Assembly: GCF_001435575.1 (NCBI RefSeq)
Contig: NZ_AZEA01000004.1
Location: 40,093 to 104,092 of the forward strand
Length of the DNA stretch: 64,000 bases
Source: Lentilactobacillus sunkii DSM 19904
GTDB taxonomy: Bacteria; Bacillota; Bacilli; Lactobacillales; Lactobacillaceae
Direction of reading: 5' to 3'
Part shown: positions 16,783-26,087 of the stretch, in pieces
Layout: the number at the start of each line of letters is the position of its first letter
Numbering within the stretch: the stretch's first letter is position 1
The notes under the pieces: generated by a model
The model's input: the letters and a program-made list of their open reading frames with translations, nothing else
Database searches by the model: none
Told to the model about the DNA's origin: nothing
Program-made: the position numbers and the translations under genes

Positions 16783-19263
16783 TTGGACCGTTCAATGGAT
16801 TTATTTGGCTCAGAACAAAATAATCACGAACCACAATATGTTGATGGCCGATTAAAGGCGATCTTCTTTTCGAGTAACGACAGTTTTTACAAAGTCGTTC
16901 TGGTTGAAATTACTGATACAAATGTTAATTGGCCGGAAGAAGAAATTGTTGTCACTGGGAATTTTGGTGACTTGGTAGAAGAAAACAGTTACCACTTCAC
17001 TGGCAAATTGGTGGACCATCCCCGTTACGGCAAACAGTTTCAGGCCGCCAATTACACCAGTGTCATTGCAACGACTCGCGAAGGGGTCGTCAAATATTTA
17101 TCCGGTGACCAATTTCCGGGAATCGGTAAAAAGACTGCTGAGAGAGTTGTCGACGTTTTGGGCGATGATGCAATCGAAAAAATAACGGCTGACAGTCGGG
17201 TCCTTGATGATGTGCCAATCAGTCCAAAATTACGAACAGCAATTGTTGAAAATCTAAATACCGATGATAACTTGGAAAAAGTGATTGTCGGGCTTAACAG
17301 CTATGGTTTCTCCAGTGCGATCGCTTCGGCAATTTATCAAAAATACCATGAAGACGCCTTGAAAATTATTTCAGAAAATCCTTATCAACTCGTTGAAGAT
17401 ATTGACGGGATCAGCTTTAAAAAGGCCGATGCCATTGCGTTGAGATTAGGAATTGTCCCTGATTCCAACGAGCGCATTCGGGCTGGACTGATGTATGCGA
17501 TTGATGAATTGTGCCTGCAAAACGGGGATACCTATACGACCACGGCACCTTTGATTGAAACAGCCACCAGCGTTTTGGAAGGCAATTCCGATCAGCGGAT
17601 TCCCGGCAAAAAACTGGCCGAAAGCTTGGTGGAGCTTGCCAAAGAAGGCAAGGTTGTCGGCGAAGAGAATCGAATTTATTTAACCCGGTTGTACAATGCC
17701 GAGGTTCAAATTGCCGATCATTTAAATCGAGTGATTAAAAACAAAGACGACGAAGGCAGGCTCAAAGAAGATACCATTAAGAAGCAGCTTCGAGTCGTTG
17801 AGACCCAATTTGACATCAATTATGATGATTCTCAAGTTGCTGCCATTGTTCAGGCCATTCAGTCACCTGCATTTATTTTGACTGGTGGACCCGGTACTGG
17901 TAAGACCACGATTATCAACGGTATTGTCAACACTTATGCCCGTCTGCACGAGTATTCTTTGGACATCAATTCATATAAGGACAAGCCGTTTCCAATCGTA
18001 CTTGCTGCGCCAACCGGTCGTGCAGCCAAGCATATGACCGAATCAACCGGGCTGCCGGCCAGTACAATTCACAGGCTTCTCGGATTGAACGGACGGGAGT
18101 CCAATGACACAGTTGGAACCAAGGACATTGAAGGTGCGCTGTTGATCATTGATGAAATGTCGATGGTAGATACTTACTTATTTAGATCATTAGTTCGAGC
18201 AATTCCCAACCACATGCAGGTGGTTCTGGTGGGAGATCAGGATCAGCTGCCTTCAGTTGGCCCGGGACAAGTCTTCCACGATTTGCTGGTATCAAAGCAG
18301 ATTCCAGCCATGCAACTCAACACCATTTATCGGCAGGAAAAAGGCTCATCCATTATCCAGCTGGCACATGATATCCATCGTGGCGAGCTATCAGATGATT
18401 TTACGAAGAATCAATCGGATCGCTCATTTATTCCCTGCAATGAATACCAGATATCGTCGGTTATTGAGCAGGTAACTAAACGGGCCAAGCAAAAAGACTT
18501 TGGTCTGATGGATGTTCAAGTCCTAGCACCAATGTATCGTGGTCGTGCCGGAATTGACCGACTGAACGATGTCGTCCAACAGGTCTGGCAGGGGGATGTT
18601 ACAGGCAAAAAGTCTGTGACCATCCGTGAGCACACCTATCGGATTGGTGATAAAGTGCTCCAATTAGTGAATAACCCTGAGCAAAATGTCTTTAACGGTG
18701 ACATCGGAATTATCGTCGCCATGGAGGCCGTTAAAGGTCAAAAGACACCCAATAAAATTACGATCGATTTCGATGAGACTGAAGTCACATACGAAAAAAA
18801 TGAATGGACCCAGTTTACTTTGGCATACTGTACGTCAATTCATAAAGCCCAAGGTAGTGAGTTCAAGATGGTGATCTTACCGATTGTCCGTCAATTTTCA
18901 CGGATGCTGCAGAGAAATCTCCTATACACTGCCGTGACTCGGGCCAGCGACTTTTTGATTATGCTGGGTGAAAAAGAAGCCTTTGAGCAATGTGTTCGAA
19001 GTGTTTCCGTGAACCGGCAGACCAGTTTGGTCAAACGATTGGTTGACACAGTTGGTCTTACGTCGGAAACCAGTGTTGTCGATGTGAACTCGAGTGCTGA
19101 GGATGGTGACTCGGATAAAGAAGTTCAACCGTCTGGGACTGAAAATAATGACCTGCAAGCCGACATCCCCGACCATTTAACCACTGAAGTGATCAACCAA
19201 AGCAGGATTGACCCAATGATTGGAATGGATGATGTCACTCCTAAAGACTTTATGAAGTCTTAG
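16783..19263 (+). CDS. recD2: ATP-dependent RecD2-type DNA helicase
   Basis: An 826-residue SF1B 5'-3' helicase of the RecD2 type, acting in DNA repair outside a RecBCD complex. The N-terminal extension has helix-hairpin-helix-like segments (FPGIGKKTAERV). Helicase motifs are GGPGTGKTTI (Walker A), LIIDEMSMVD (motif II), GDQDQLPSVGPG (motif III), TIYRQ (motif IV) and TSIHKAQGSEF (motif V/VI). The C-terminal 70 residues are acidic and poorly conserved. TTG at 16783 follows AGGAGG by six bases; ATG at 16795 is an alternative. Confidence 0.93.
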   Translation: MDRSMDLFGSEQNNHEPQYVDGRLKAIFFSSNDSFYKVVLVEITDTNVNWPEEEIVVTGNFGDLVEENSYHFTGKLVDHPRYGKQFQAANYTSVIATTREGVVKYLSGDQFPGIGKKTAERVVDVLGDDAIEKITADSRVLDDVPISPKLRTAIVENLNTDDNLEKVIVGLNSYGFSSAIASAIYQKYHEDALKIISENPYQLVEDIDGISFKKADAIALRLGIVPDSNERIRAGLMYAIDELCLQNGDTYTTTAPLIETATSVLEGNSDQRIPGKKLAESLVELAKEGKVVGEENRIYLTRLYNAEVQIADHLNRVIKNKDDEGRLKEDTIKKQLRVVETQFDINYDDSQVAAIVQAIQSPAFILTGGPGTGKTTIINGIVNTYARLHEYSLDINSYKDKPFPIVLAAPTGRAAKHMTESTGLPASTIHRLLGLNGRESNDTVGTKDIEGALLIIDEMSMVDTYLFRSLVRAIPNHMQVVLVGDQDQLPSVGPGQVFHDLLVSKQIPAMQLNTIYRQEKGSSIIQLAHDIHRGELSDDFTKNQSDRSFIPCNEYQISSVIEQVTKRAKQKDFGLMDVQVLAPMYRGRAGIDRLNDVVQQVWQGDVTGKKSVTIREHTYRIGDKVLQLVNNPEQNVFNGDIGIIVAMEAVKGQKTPNKITIDFDETEVTYEKNEWTQFTLAYCTSIHKAQGSEFKMVILPIVRQFSRMLQRNLLYTAVTRASDFLIMLGEKEAFEQCVRSVSVNRQTSLVKRLVDTVGLTSETSVVDVNSSAEDGDSDKEVQPSGTENNDLQADIPDHLTTEVINQSRIDPMIGMDDVTPKDFMKS

Positions 19264-19301
19264 CAATATCAGGGAAAACTTATAAAGTTCAGACTAAATT
19301 A

Positions 19302-19310
19302 TGTTAAAAT
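19302..19310 (+). promoter_or_regulatory. Extended -10 promoter of prs
   Basis: TGT followed by TAAAAT forms an extended -10. There is no good -35 at the usual distance. Confidence 0.35.
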
Positions 19311-19348
19311 TTAAATAAATAGGTAAAGAAGAATACTTGGAGGATATC

Positions 19349-20308
19349 ATGGCCGAATCAAAAACGCATCCCAATCTTAAATTATTTTCTTTGAGTTCCA
19401 ACCATCACTTGGCTGAAGAAATTAGTAAGGCAGTCGGTGTGCCCCTTGGTAAAGCAACTGTAGAAAAGTTCAGTGATGACGAAATCAAGATTAGTGTTGA
19501 TGAAAGTATCCGGGGCGACGAAGTGTACATCATTCAGTCAGTTTCCGATCCTGTCAACTCCAACTTGATGGAGTTACTGATTATGGTAGATGCTGTGCGT
19601 CGAGCAAGTGCAAAGTCAATCAACGTCGTCATTCCTTATTATGGATACTCACGGGCTGATCGGAAGGCTCGTTCAAGAGAGCCGATTACAGCTAAATTAG
19701 TTGCTTCATTTTTAGAGATGGATGGTGTTGACCGTGTAGTTGCACTTGATCTTCATGCTGACCAGATCCAGGGCTTCTTCAATATTCCTGTCGACCATTT
19801 GAAGGCCGATACTTTACTGGCCCATTACTTTATCACAACCCATCATAGTTCAGACGTTGTGGTTGTTTCACCAGACCATACCGGTGTTTCCCGTGCCAGA
19901 AAGTTTGCCGAACTCTTAAACGCTCCGATTGCGATTATTGACAACCGTTCTCCGGAAGATTCGACAACTGTTCCTGAATCGGTTATCGGTAATGTCAAAG
20001 GAAAACGGGCAATCATTGTTGATGACATGATTGATACCGCATTTAAGCTGACAATTGCAGCAGAGACCTTGAAGAAGGCCGGGGCAACCGATGTCTTTGC
20101 AATTGCAACCCATGCGGTCTTCTCGGGGGATGCTCAACAGCGTCTTCAAGACTCACCTATCAAAAAGGTGATTGTGACAGATTCAATTAGTATTTCCAAA
20201 GCCGATCAATTTGAAAAGCTTGAAGTCGTTTCAGTCGGCCAATTATTTGGCGAGGCGATTTCGCTGATTCATAATCATAAATCAGTCGGTCGGCTGTTCG
20301 GAAGATAA
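19349..20308 (+). CDS. prs: Ribose-phosphate pyrophosphokinase paralog
   Basis: A 319-residue class I PRPP synthetase homolog (ribose 5-phosphate + ATP to PRPP + AMP). Most landmarks are kept: [48 protein letters not shown], and [18 protein letters not shown]. The PRPP loop is altered: residues 225-235 read [11 protein letters not shown], where typical enzymes have DD--DTAGTIT. Gly232 is thus Phe and Thr233 is Lys in the ribose-phosphate-binding turn. ATG at 19349 with GGAGGA upstream. Activity is uncertain; a second, standard prs may exist elsewhere in the genome. Confidence 0.85.
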   Translation: MAESKTHPNLKLFSLSSNHHLAEEISKAVGVPLGKATVEKFSDDEIKISVDESIRGDEVYIIQSVSDPVNSNLMELLIMVDAVRRASAKSINVVIPYYGYSRADRKARSREPITAKLVASFLEMDGVDRVVALDLHADQIQGFFNIPVDHLKADTLLAHYFITTHHSSDVVVVSPDHTGVSRARKFAELLNAPIAIIDNRSPEDSTTVPESVIGNVKGKRAIIVDDMIDTAFKLTIAAETLKKAGATDVFAIATHAVFSGDAQQRLQDSPIKKVIVTDSISISKADQFEKLEVVSVGQLFGEAISLIHNHKSVGRLFGR

Positions 20309-20333
20309 AATATTTTACGAGGTGGATTAATTT

Positions 20334-21323
20334 ATGTATAAGGCAAATGACGATCGTTATGAAAACGCAGTAGTTCGCAGAGCTGGAAATTCCGGACTGC
20401 AATTACCCGCACTATCATTCGGATTGTGGCACAGTTTTGGCGATGATGCCAATTACGGCGACAGTGAAAAAGTCATTTTGAAGGCCTTTGACCTGGGAAT
20501 CTTTAGTTTTGACAACGCGTACAATTACGGTCCCGGTTCTGGTGCTGCAGAGCGGATGTTCGGTGAGGTTTATCGGGCTAATCTCAAACCATATCGGGAT
20601 GAATTAGTGATCACGACTAAAGCCGGTTTCAACATGTGGCCCGGCCCTTACGGAAACTTTTCATCAAAGAAGACCCTGGTCAATGCTTTGGATGGCAGTT
20701 TGAAACGGATGGGTTTGGACTATGTCGACGTCTATTACAGTCATCGATTTGATCCAAATACCAGTCTTGAAGAAACTGCCGAAGCTCTGGATGAAATTGT
20801 TCGTTCAGGTAAAGCTTTATACATTGGGATTTCCAACTATAATTCAAAACAAACTGCAGAGATTATTAAATACTTTAAAGAACTTCATACACCATTTGTA
20901 GTCAACCAGGCTTCTTATAACATGTTGAATCGTGGTGTTGAAGACGATGGCCTGCTGGATACATTGAGCAGCAATAATAAAGCCTTGGTGGCATATGGTC
21001 CACTCGCTGAAGGGTTGTTGACTGATAAATATCTCAATGGCATGGATGACGACGTTAAGATTCACTGGAGTAACGAATTTGTCATTAAGCATGGCAAAGA
21101 CGAATTAGTAAAGAAACTCAATGAATTAAATGACATTGCAAAGAACCGCGGTCAAAATTTGGCCCAGATGTCTTTGGCTTGGCTGCTGCATGATAAGACA
21201 GTTGCCAGTGTCGTCACGGGCGCTTCCAAGATCAATCATCTTGAGGACAACATGAAAGCACTCAAGAATCTTGACTTTACGACGGATGAACTCGAAAAAA
21301 TTGATAAAATTGTTAAAGAATAG
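20334..21323 (+). CDS. Aldo/keto reductase (YghZ/Kvbeta-like)
   Basis: A 329-residue NADPH-dependent aldo/keto reductase close to the YghZ (glyceraldehyde 3-phosphate reductase) and K-channel beta branch. The catalytic set is visible: Asp and Tyr in SFDNAYNYGPG, Lys in ITTKAGFNMWPGPYG, His in YYSHRFD. The cofactor region near the C-terminus contains VVTGASKINHLEDN. ATG at 20334 follows GAGGTGG. It lies between prs and rbsR; a direct link to ribose use is not proven. Confidence 0.9.
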   Translation: MYKANDDRYENAVVRRAGNSGLQLPALSFGLWHSFGDDANYGDSEKVILKAFDLGIFSFDNAYNYGPGSGAAERMFGEVYRANLKPYRDELVITTKAGFNMWPGPYGNFSSKKTLVNALDGSLKRMGLDYVDVYYSHRFDPNTSLEETAEALDEIVRSGKALYIGISNYNSKQTAEIIKYFKELHTPFVVNQASYNMLNRGVEDDGLLDTLSSNNKALVAYGPLAEGLLTDKYLNGMDDDVKIHWSNEFVIKHGKDELVKKLNELNDIAKNRGQNLAQMSLAWLLHDKTVASVVTGASKINHLEDNMKALKNLDFTTDELEKIDKIVKE

Positions 21324-21370
21324 TTTGGAAAACAACTAAATACACTGTATAAATTGAGCGTTAAATTGGG

Positions 21371-21386
21371 ATTAAACCGGTTTAAT
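21371..21386. promoter_or_regulatory. LacI-family operator upstream of rbsR
   Basis: A perfect 16-bp palindrome, ATTAAACCGGTTTAAT, with the central CG typical of LacI-family sites. It covers the -35 position of the promoter whose -10 is TATAAT at 21400-21405. RbsR most likely represses its own operon by blocking polymerase here. Confidence 0.8.
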
Positions 21387-21399
21387 GCTTTTTATTTGT

Positions 21400-21405
21400 T
21401 ATAAT
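21400..21405 (+). promoter_or_regulatory. -10 element of the rbsRK promoter
   Basis: Consensus TATAAT, 38 bases before the rbsR start. The -35 position falls inside the operator and matches consensus poorly. Confidence 0.6.
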
Positions 21406-21442
21406 CTAGACAAAGACATTTGACTGTGAATGGAGAATAAAT

Positions 21443-22450
21443 ATGACAAAGAAAGTGACAATTACAGACCTTGCAGCGCGGGCAAAGGTTTCCGTAACAA
21501 CCGTTTCTCAGATTTTGAACGGCAAAGCTGCCAGATTTAGCAGTAAAACCGTTGAAAAGGTCAAACAGCTGCAACAGGAAATGGGTTATGTTCCGGATTT
21601 CAATGCACAAAGTTTGATTAGAAAAAGCGGTCGGACAATTGGGGTTTTGGTTCCTAACATCAACAACCCGTTTTTTAGTCAGTTTTTGCGGGGAATTGAG
21701 GCCGAAGCAATTAAGCAGGACTATGTACCGCTTATTTTTGGCTCTAACAACAGCGAGGAGCAGGAGACACACTATCTCTTTGAATCTGTCAGAAGGGCCG
21801 CAGACGGCATGATAATCGCTTCTGCGGTGTCTGATATTAACTATATTGATAATATTTTAAATCAAAACGGCATTCCCTATATTTTGATCGATCAAGCCCC
21901 AGTCGTTAAGGGTGATCGAGTGGAAGCAAATAATCAAAAAGGCGGTCAATTGCTGGCCGATTATTTGATCAAGAAAGGGCATACCAACGTTGTCGTGGTG
22001 GGTGCTGAAAAGCCGACTCTCAATCTTCAGGAACGGCTGGAGGGATTTGCTGACGTGTATCAGAAAAATGGCACACCAATCGCCGATGACCGAATCATTA
22101 CCACTCAGATGACTAAAAAGGGCGGATATGCTGCCACAGCCGCTGTTTTGGCAATGAAGCCAACTGCGATTTTTGCCATCAACGACGAAGTTGCTATTGG
22201 GCTTTATCGCGGTATTGAAGAAGCGGGATTAAAGATTCCGGACGATATTTCAATCGTCGGATACGATGATATTGATTTGAGCGCGTATATTTTTCCAAAG
22301 TTGACCACTGTTCATCAACCAGCTTTTGAAATGGGAAGCAGTGCAGCTCAGTTGATTATCAAGCGGATTGAGGATCATAAAGAGCCCCTTCAACAGGTTT
22401 CACTTCCAGTATTGCTGATTGATCGAGACAGTGTTCGGTCAATTGGATGA
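21443..22450 (+). CDS. rbsR: LacI-family transcriptional regulator, ribose type
   Basis: A 335-residue LacI/GalR regulator. The helix-turn-helix is TITDLAARAKVSVTTVSQIL (residues 5-24), followed by the hinge helix region (AQSLIRKSGRTIGVLVPNIN). The sugar-binding periplasmic-binding-protein-like core holds NNPFFSQFLRGIE, FAINDEVAIGLYRGI and SIVGYDDIDLSAYIFPKLTTV. Ribose as effector is inferred from rbsK directly downstream. A perfect palindromic operator lies in its own promoter. Confidence 0.88.
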   Translation: MTKKVTITDLAARAKVSVTTVSQILNGKAARFSSKTVEKVKQLQQEMGYVPDFNAQSLIRKSGRTIGVLVPNINNPFFSQFLRGIEAEAIKQDYVPLIFGSNNSEEQETHYLFESVRRAADGMIIASAVSDINYIDNILNQNGIPYILIDQAPVVKGDRVEANNQKGGQLLADYLIKKGHTNVVVVGAEKPTLNLQERLEGFADVYQKNGTPIADDRIITTQMTKKGGYAATAAVLAMKPTAIFAINDEVAIGLYRGIEEAGLKIPDDISIVGYDDIDLSAYIFPKLTTVHQPAFEMGSSAAQLIIKRIEDHKEPLQQVSLPVLLIDRDSVRSIG

Positions 22451-22539
22451 GTTCCGGAAGTTGTGAATCTAACGAAGATTTGGTAAAATTTAGTTAAAGG
22501 TTTTAGCACACCATACAAAAGGGTTTATAGGAGGTCATT

Positions 22540-23457
22540 ATGACAAACAAAGTGGTTGTTCTTGGCAGTTTAAATGTTGATACAACATTGCTTATTAATC
22601 AAATGCCGAAACCGGGCGAGACTATTAGCGCAATCAGCAAAACAAATTCAGCTGGTGGAAAAGGTGCCAATCAAGCTGTCGCCGCTGCCCGTTCTGGCGC
22701 CGTTACCAGCTTTATTGGGCAAGTCGGTGATGATAGTAATGGTCAATTTATGATCGATGCCTTAAAAAATGATGACATCAATACAGATCACGTCGCGGTT
22801 GACCATGAGAACGGCACTGGATCGGCCGTTATCCTGCTGGATAGCGATGGGCAAAACAGTATTATGGTATACGGCGGTGCCAATCAGGCGATGCAGCCGG
22901 CCACCATCAGTAACAGTGAAGCATTAATTGCTGACGCCGATATTTTGATCGCCCAATTTGAAACACCACAGGCAGTGACGTATGAAGCCTTCAAATTAGC
23001 CAAGAAGCACAATGTGACCACCATCTTAAATCCTGCACCGGCCTCTAAAATAATTGACGGGTTGTTGGAAGTGACCGACCTGGTCGTTCCAAATGAAACC
23101 GAAAGCACAACGTTAACCGGCCTCGAAGTGGATGATATTGAGACAATGAACACGAATGCTGAAAAGTTTGCTGAAATGGGTGTCCATCATTTAATTATCA
23201 CTGTTGGTGCCCGTGGTGCGTATTATCACACGCCGGATGACAGCGGATTTGTTCCGGCTTTTAAAGTCAAAGCCAAGGATACAACCGCAGCTGGTGACAC
23301 CTTCATCGGTGCCTTCAGTGCCAAGGTCAAAAAAGATTTGTCAAATATGCAGGATGCACTGGTATACGCTCAGCAGGCGTCATCAATTACAGTTCGACGA
23401 CTGGGGGCCCTGCCTTCAATTCCAACCGAAAAGGAAATCAAAGAAGAATACAAGTAA
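22540..23457 (+). CDS. rbsK: Ribokinase
   Basis: A 305-residue PfkB-family kinase that phosphorylates ribose to ribose 5-phosphate. It has the N-terminal GSLNVDTTL and SAGGKGANQAVAAARSGA sugar-binding motif, and the C-terminal DTTAAGDTFIGAF motif with the catalytic base Asp and anion hole. AGGAGG precedes ATG 22540. The usual partners rbsD and rbsU or an ABC transporter are not next to it, so ribose entry must be encoded elsewhere. Confidence 0.93.
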   Translation: MTNKVVVLGSLNVDTTLLINQMPKPGETISAISKTNSAGGKGANQAVAAARSGAVTSFIGQVGDDSNGQFMIDALKNDDINTDHVAVDHENGTGSAVILLDSDGQNSIMVYGGANQAMQPATISNSEALIADADILIAQFETPQAVTYEAFKLAKKHNVTTILNPAPASKIIDGLLEVTDLVVPNETESTTLTGLEVDDIETMNTNAEKFAEMGVHHLIITVGARGAYYHTPDDSGFVPAFKVKAKDTTAAGDTFIGAFSAKVKKDLSNMQDALVYAQQASSITVRRLGALPSIPTEKEIKEEYK

Positions 23458-23501
23458 TTTTTTATCAAATTCGTGGAATAAACTTCTTTTTTCGTAAACT
23501 G

Positions 23502-23530
23502 TTGCTTTCTTGAAAATTTTCTGGTAGTAT
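23502..23530 (+). promoter_or_regulatory. Promoter of orphan 72-residue gene
   Basis: TTGCTT at 23502-23507, a 17-base spacer and TAGTAT at 23525-23530. The leader is about 95 nt. Confidence 0.55.
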
Positions 23531-23632
23531 ATCCAGACGTTAGCAGGAAGTTAATAAATGTTAACATTTCTGCGTCAAGAAAGAATCGTTGATTAACAAA
23601 TTCAAATTTCACTTTCAAAGGAGTTTATAGCT

Positions 23633-23851
23633 ATGAGCAATAAGTTAGAAATTCTGAGAGAATACCAAAAGGCGTCCTCGAAGCTTGATCAATTAAAGTC
23701 CCAAGAAGCAGACAAGATCAAGTCTACCTCAGTGAATACGAGTTCTACCCAAGTAATCACACCACAGTTTGGAAACGAAATGACCCATTTGAATGAAGAG
23801 TGTATGCAGCTGAACATGATTCTCGAAGCAATGGATGCTTCAGAAGATTAG
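23633..23851 (+). CDS. Small hypothetical protein, 72 residues
   Basis: I do not recognise the family. The first 27 residues are charged and probably helical (KLEILREYQKASSKLDQLKSQ), the middle is rich in Ser, Thr and Asn, and the end is acidic (MILEAMDASED). No signal peptide or membrane segment. It is a convincing gene because AAAGGAG lies ten bases before ATG and it has its own promoter and terminator. Nothing nearby points to a role. Confidence 0.7.
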   Translation: MSNKLEILREYQKASSKLDQLKSQEADKIKSTSVNTSSTQVITPQFGNEMTHLNEECMQLNMILEAMDASED

Positions 23852-23860
23852 TGGCTGTTT

Positions 23861-23896
23861 AAAAGACGGTATCGTTACATGACGATGCCGTCTTTT
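23861..23896 (+). terminator. Terminator of the 72-residue gene
   Basis: AAAAGACGG-T-ATCGT pairs with ACGAT-G-CCGTCTTTT, with a wobble pair in the middle, followed by T residues. Confidence 0.85.
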
Positions 23897-23944
23897 ATTG
23901 TGTGGACTTGTGTATGCCCTCATGTTAAAAATGATGATATATCA

Positions 23945-23995
23945 AAAGGCCACTGGTACAATCCTGAATTGGATTAAAACCAGTGGCCTTTTTTT
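23945..23995. terminator. Bidirectional hairpin before the reverse-strand ADP-ribosylglycohydrolase
   Basis: AAAGGCCACTGGT (23945-23957) pairs with ACCAGTGGCCTTT (23979-23991), with an inner AATCC/GGATT stem. A T run is present on the forward strand, a shorter one on the reverse. Confidence 0.75.
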
Positions 23996-24020
23996 ATGGA
24001 TTGTGACGATATTGAGCTGA

Positions 24021-24980
24021 TTAAAAGTAGTCGGATAATAAGGCAACCGATACAGCAATCTTGATTTGATTTCTGCCCTGAAGCTTTGATAGCCAGTTCT
24101 CCGGGAATGTCACCGGAGCGAACAGCAGCGAAGCCAACATTGACGTAATTGAACCGATCGTATCGGCATCACTCCCTAAATTGACGGCTTTTGACACGGC
24201 AACGTTATATTGCTCGGAATTCATCAGACACCAAAAAACGGTGTTGAGGGTCGCAATCACATCACTGGACGGTTTTATTTTGGTACTGGATTGTCTTAAG
24301 AAGTGAGACTCCTCTAATTGCTCAAAAAAGGGCACCTGAGCGGCGAATTCTTCTTTCGAGCGGTAATAGTCCAGGGCTTCTTTAACGGCTCTCAGCATGG
24401 CATATTTGTTGGGATTTTGAATCAACCTGATAATGACGTTTGTTAAGATTCCTGAACCAATAAATGTTTTTGGTGTTCGATTGGTGATAGCAGTGTAATC
24501 GTGAATCATTTTGACGGTGGCATCATCAAAAGTGTACTGTCGATTTTTGGTCAAAATGAAGAACGCCAATGGCATTAACCGTTTGAGCGCAGTGTTATTG
24601 TTATCTGAGTCCAGGGTGCCGCCGCACAATATCGGTTCAACACCGCTTTCGAAGCGTTTGATGGCTTCTTTGGTGGTCTCGTCGACGTCATATGCCCGAT
24701 TAAAGGGGGTATAGTCTCCCAAATGGTACCATTGCGAGTACCGCATCATCAGATCATAAAGATTGTATCCAAAAGTTAAGCTAACTAAAGCCGCAATTGA
24801 CATTGACGTATCATCCGACCATGTGCCGGCCGGCACCCCGGTAGCTTGGTGATCTACCATTTGGTTAACGGGTTCGTCAAAGGGATTGCTTCTGGTATCA
24901 TGTTGAATCGGAAAGCCAAGTGCGTCTCCCAAAGCAACTGCTGTTAGTGATTGAAATAGTAGGTAGCTCGTTGAATACAT
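24021..24980 (-). CDS. ADP-ribosylglycohydrolase (DraG/ARH) family protein
   Basis: A 319-residue member of the DraG family, which removes ADP-ribose from proteins or small molecules using two magnesium ions. Motifs are ALGDALGFPIQHDTRS at the N-terminus, GTWSDDTSMSIAAL near residue 57, and NLGSDADTIGSITSMLASLL near the C-terminus, which hold the metal-binding acids. No ADP-ribosyltransferase is encoded nearby. ATG at 24980 is preceded by GAGGTAAT. The target is unknown. Confidence 0.88.
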   Translation of the reverse strand: MYSTSYLLFQSLTAVALGDALGFPIQHDTRSNPFDEPVNQMVDHQATGVPAGTWSDDTSMSIAALVSLTFGYNLYDLMMRYSQWYHLGDYTPFNRAYDVDETTKEAIKRFESGVEPILCGGTLDSDNNNTALKRLMPLAFFILTKNRQYTFDDATVKMIHDYTAITNRTPKTFIGSGILTNVIIRLIQNPNKYAMLRAVKEALDYYRSKEEFAAQVPFFEQLEESHFLRQSSTKIKPSSDVIATLNTVFWCLMNSEQYNVAVSKAVNLGSDADTIGSITSMLASLLFAPVTFPENWLSKLQGRNQIKIAVSVALLSDYF

Positions 24981-25019
24981 GGTATTACCTCGTCGTTAGT
25001 TTTCGCGGTTGGAAAATGG

Positions 25020-25970
25020 TTATCGAATCCAAAATGGATACTTGACGGTTTCAAGCATGAGATTGTAAGTTCGTTCACCGAGCTCTTCACCATCAATTTG
25101 ACCGTATCGATTACCATTTGTTTTTATAAACAGCTGTTTTTCATGGTAATGATGTATAAATTTGAGTCGTAGGTGTCTCTTTAAAAATATCATAGATATA
25201 AATAAAATCAATTGCCAAATGGACGGTTTTTCGACGAGCACCAGGTCCAAATGGTCGTCTAACGCCGACGCAGTGGGAACAATATTGATTCCACCACCAA
25301 AATAAGAAATATCAGTTGTTGTTAACAAAAAGGTGTTTTTGAATGTCTTTTTAGTTAAATCTGTACCCGAAATTTCTGTGTAGAAGCCTTTAAAATTGTT
25401 AATGACGTTTAATATAGCCGCCATGTATGAAAATTTGCCAAAGAATGGATTACTTTTTAGTGATGAATGGTTGGCAAGATGAACCACATTGGCATCAAAG
25501 CCAATTCCAAAGTTATTGGTAAAAAAACCGTCTGTGTGATTATCCAGATCAGTATAATGGCCGACATTGATTGTAGTTGGTTCTTTGCAGTTCAGAATAT
25601 TTGTCAGAGCTTTCTCCCAGCGCAGCGGAATCTTCATGCCACGGGCAAAATCGTTCCCTGATCCAATCGGCAAGAATGAAATTGGAACTTGATTTTCATT
25701 GGGATGAGTTTCGTAGTATCGTTTGCAGCCCAGAAGCGTTTCGTGGAGAGTTCCATCCCCGCCGGCAGCAACAATAACTGCGTCCTTTTGATGAGTTGCG
25801 TCAATTCGACTGAGAATTTGTTCGGCCAATTCGACTGCGTGGTCCGCGTATTCGGTATATACGGCCTTGTATGAAACATTGGCTGCAGCAAGCCGCGCTT
25901 TGATGTCCGGCCATACTTTTCTGGCATTATTGCCACCTGCAAATAAATTGATAATAATAAAATATTTCAT
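25020..25970 (-). CDS. Diacylglycerol/lipid kinase family protein
   Basis: A 316-residue DagK/YegS-type lipid kinase. Motifs are INLFAGGNNARKV near the N-terminus, AAGGDGTLHETLLG (the nucleotide-binding GGDGT), LPIGSGNDFARGM, NFGIGFDANVV, and QIDGEEL at the C-terminal site. The family phosphorylates diacylglycerol or related lipids at the membrane. It could recycle diacylglycerol from lipoteichoic acid synthesis, but the substrate is inferred. It is on the reverse strand before the ADP-ribosylglycohydrolase. Confidence 0.88.
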   Translation of the reverse strand: MKYFIIINLFAGGNNARKVWPDIKARLAAANVSYKAVYTEYADHAVELAEQILSRIDATHQKDAVIVAAGGDGTLHETLLGCKRYYETHPNENQVPISFLPIGSGNDFARGMKIPLRWEKALTNILNCKEPTTINVGHYTDLDNHTDGFFTNNFGIGFDANVVHLANHSSLKSNPFFGKFSYMAAILNVINNFKGFYTEISGTDLTKKTFKNTFLLTTTDISYFGGGINIVPTASALDDHLDLVLVEKPSIWQLILFISMIFLKRHLRLKFIHHYHEKQLFIKTNGNRYGQIDGEELGERTYNLMLETVKYPFWIR

Positions 25971-26020
25971 CTGAAATGATGCCCCCGGGTTAATATGTTT
26001 GATTCAATCACATATTATGT

Positions 26021-26063
26021 AAAAAAACTTGAGGATCAGATATAAAAATATCCGGTTCTCAAG
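26021..26063 (-). terminator. Terminator of rpoY-rnjA (reverse strand)
   Basis: On the reverse strand CTTGAG pairs with CTCAAG around a partly paired AT-rich interior, followed by seven T residues. Confidence 0.75.
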
Positions 26064-26087
26064 CTTTCTGATTAGTCACGTTAAGTT

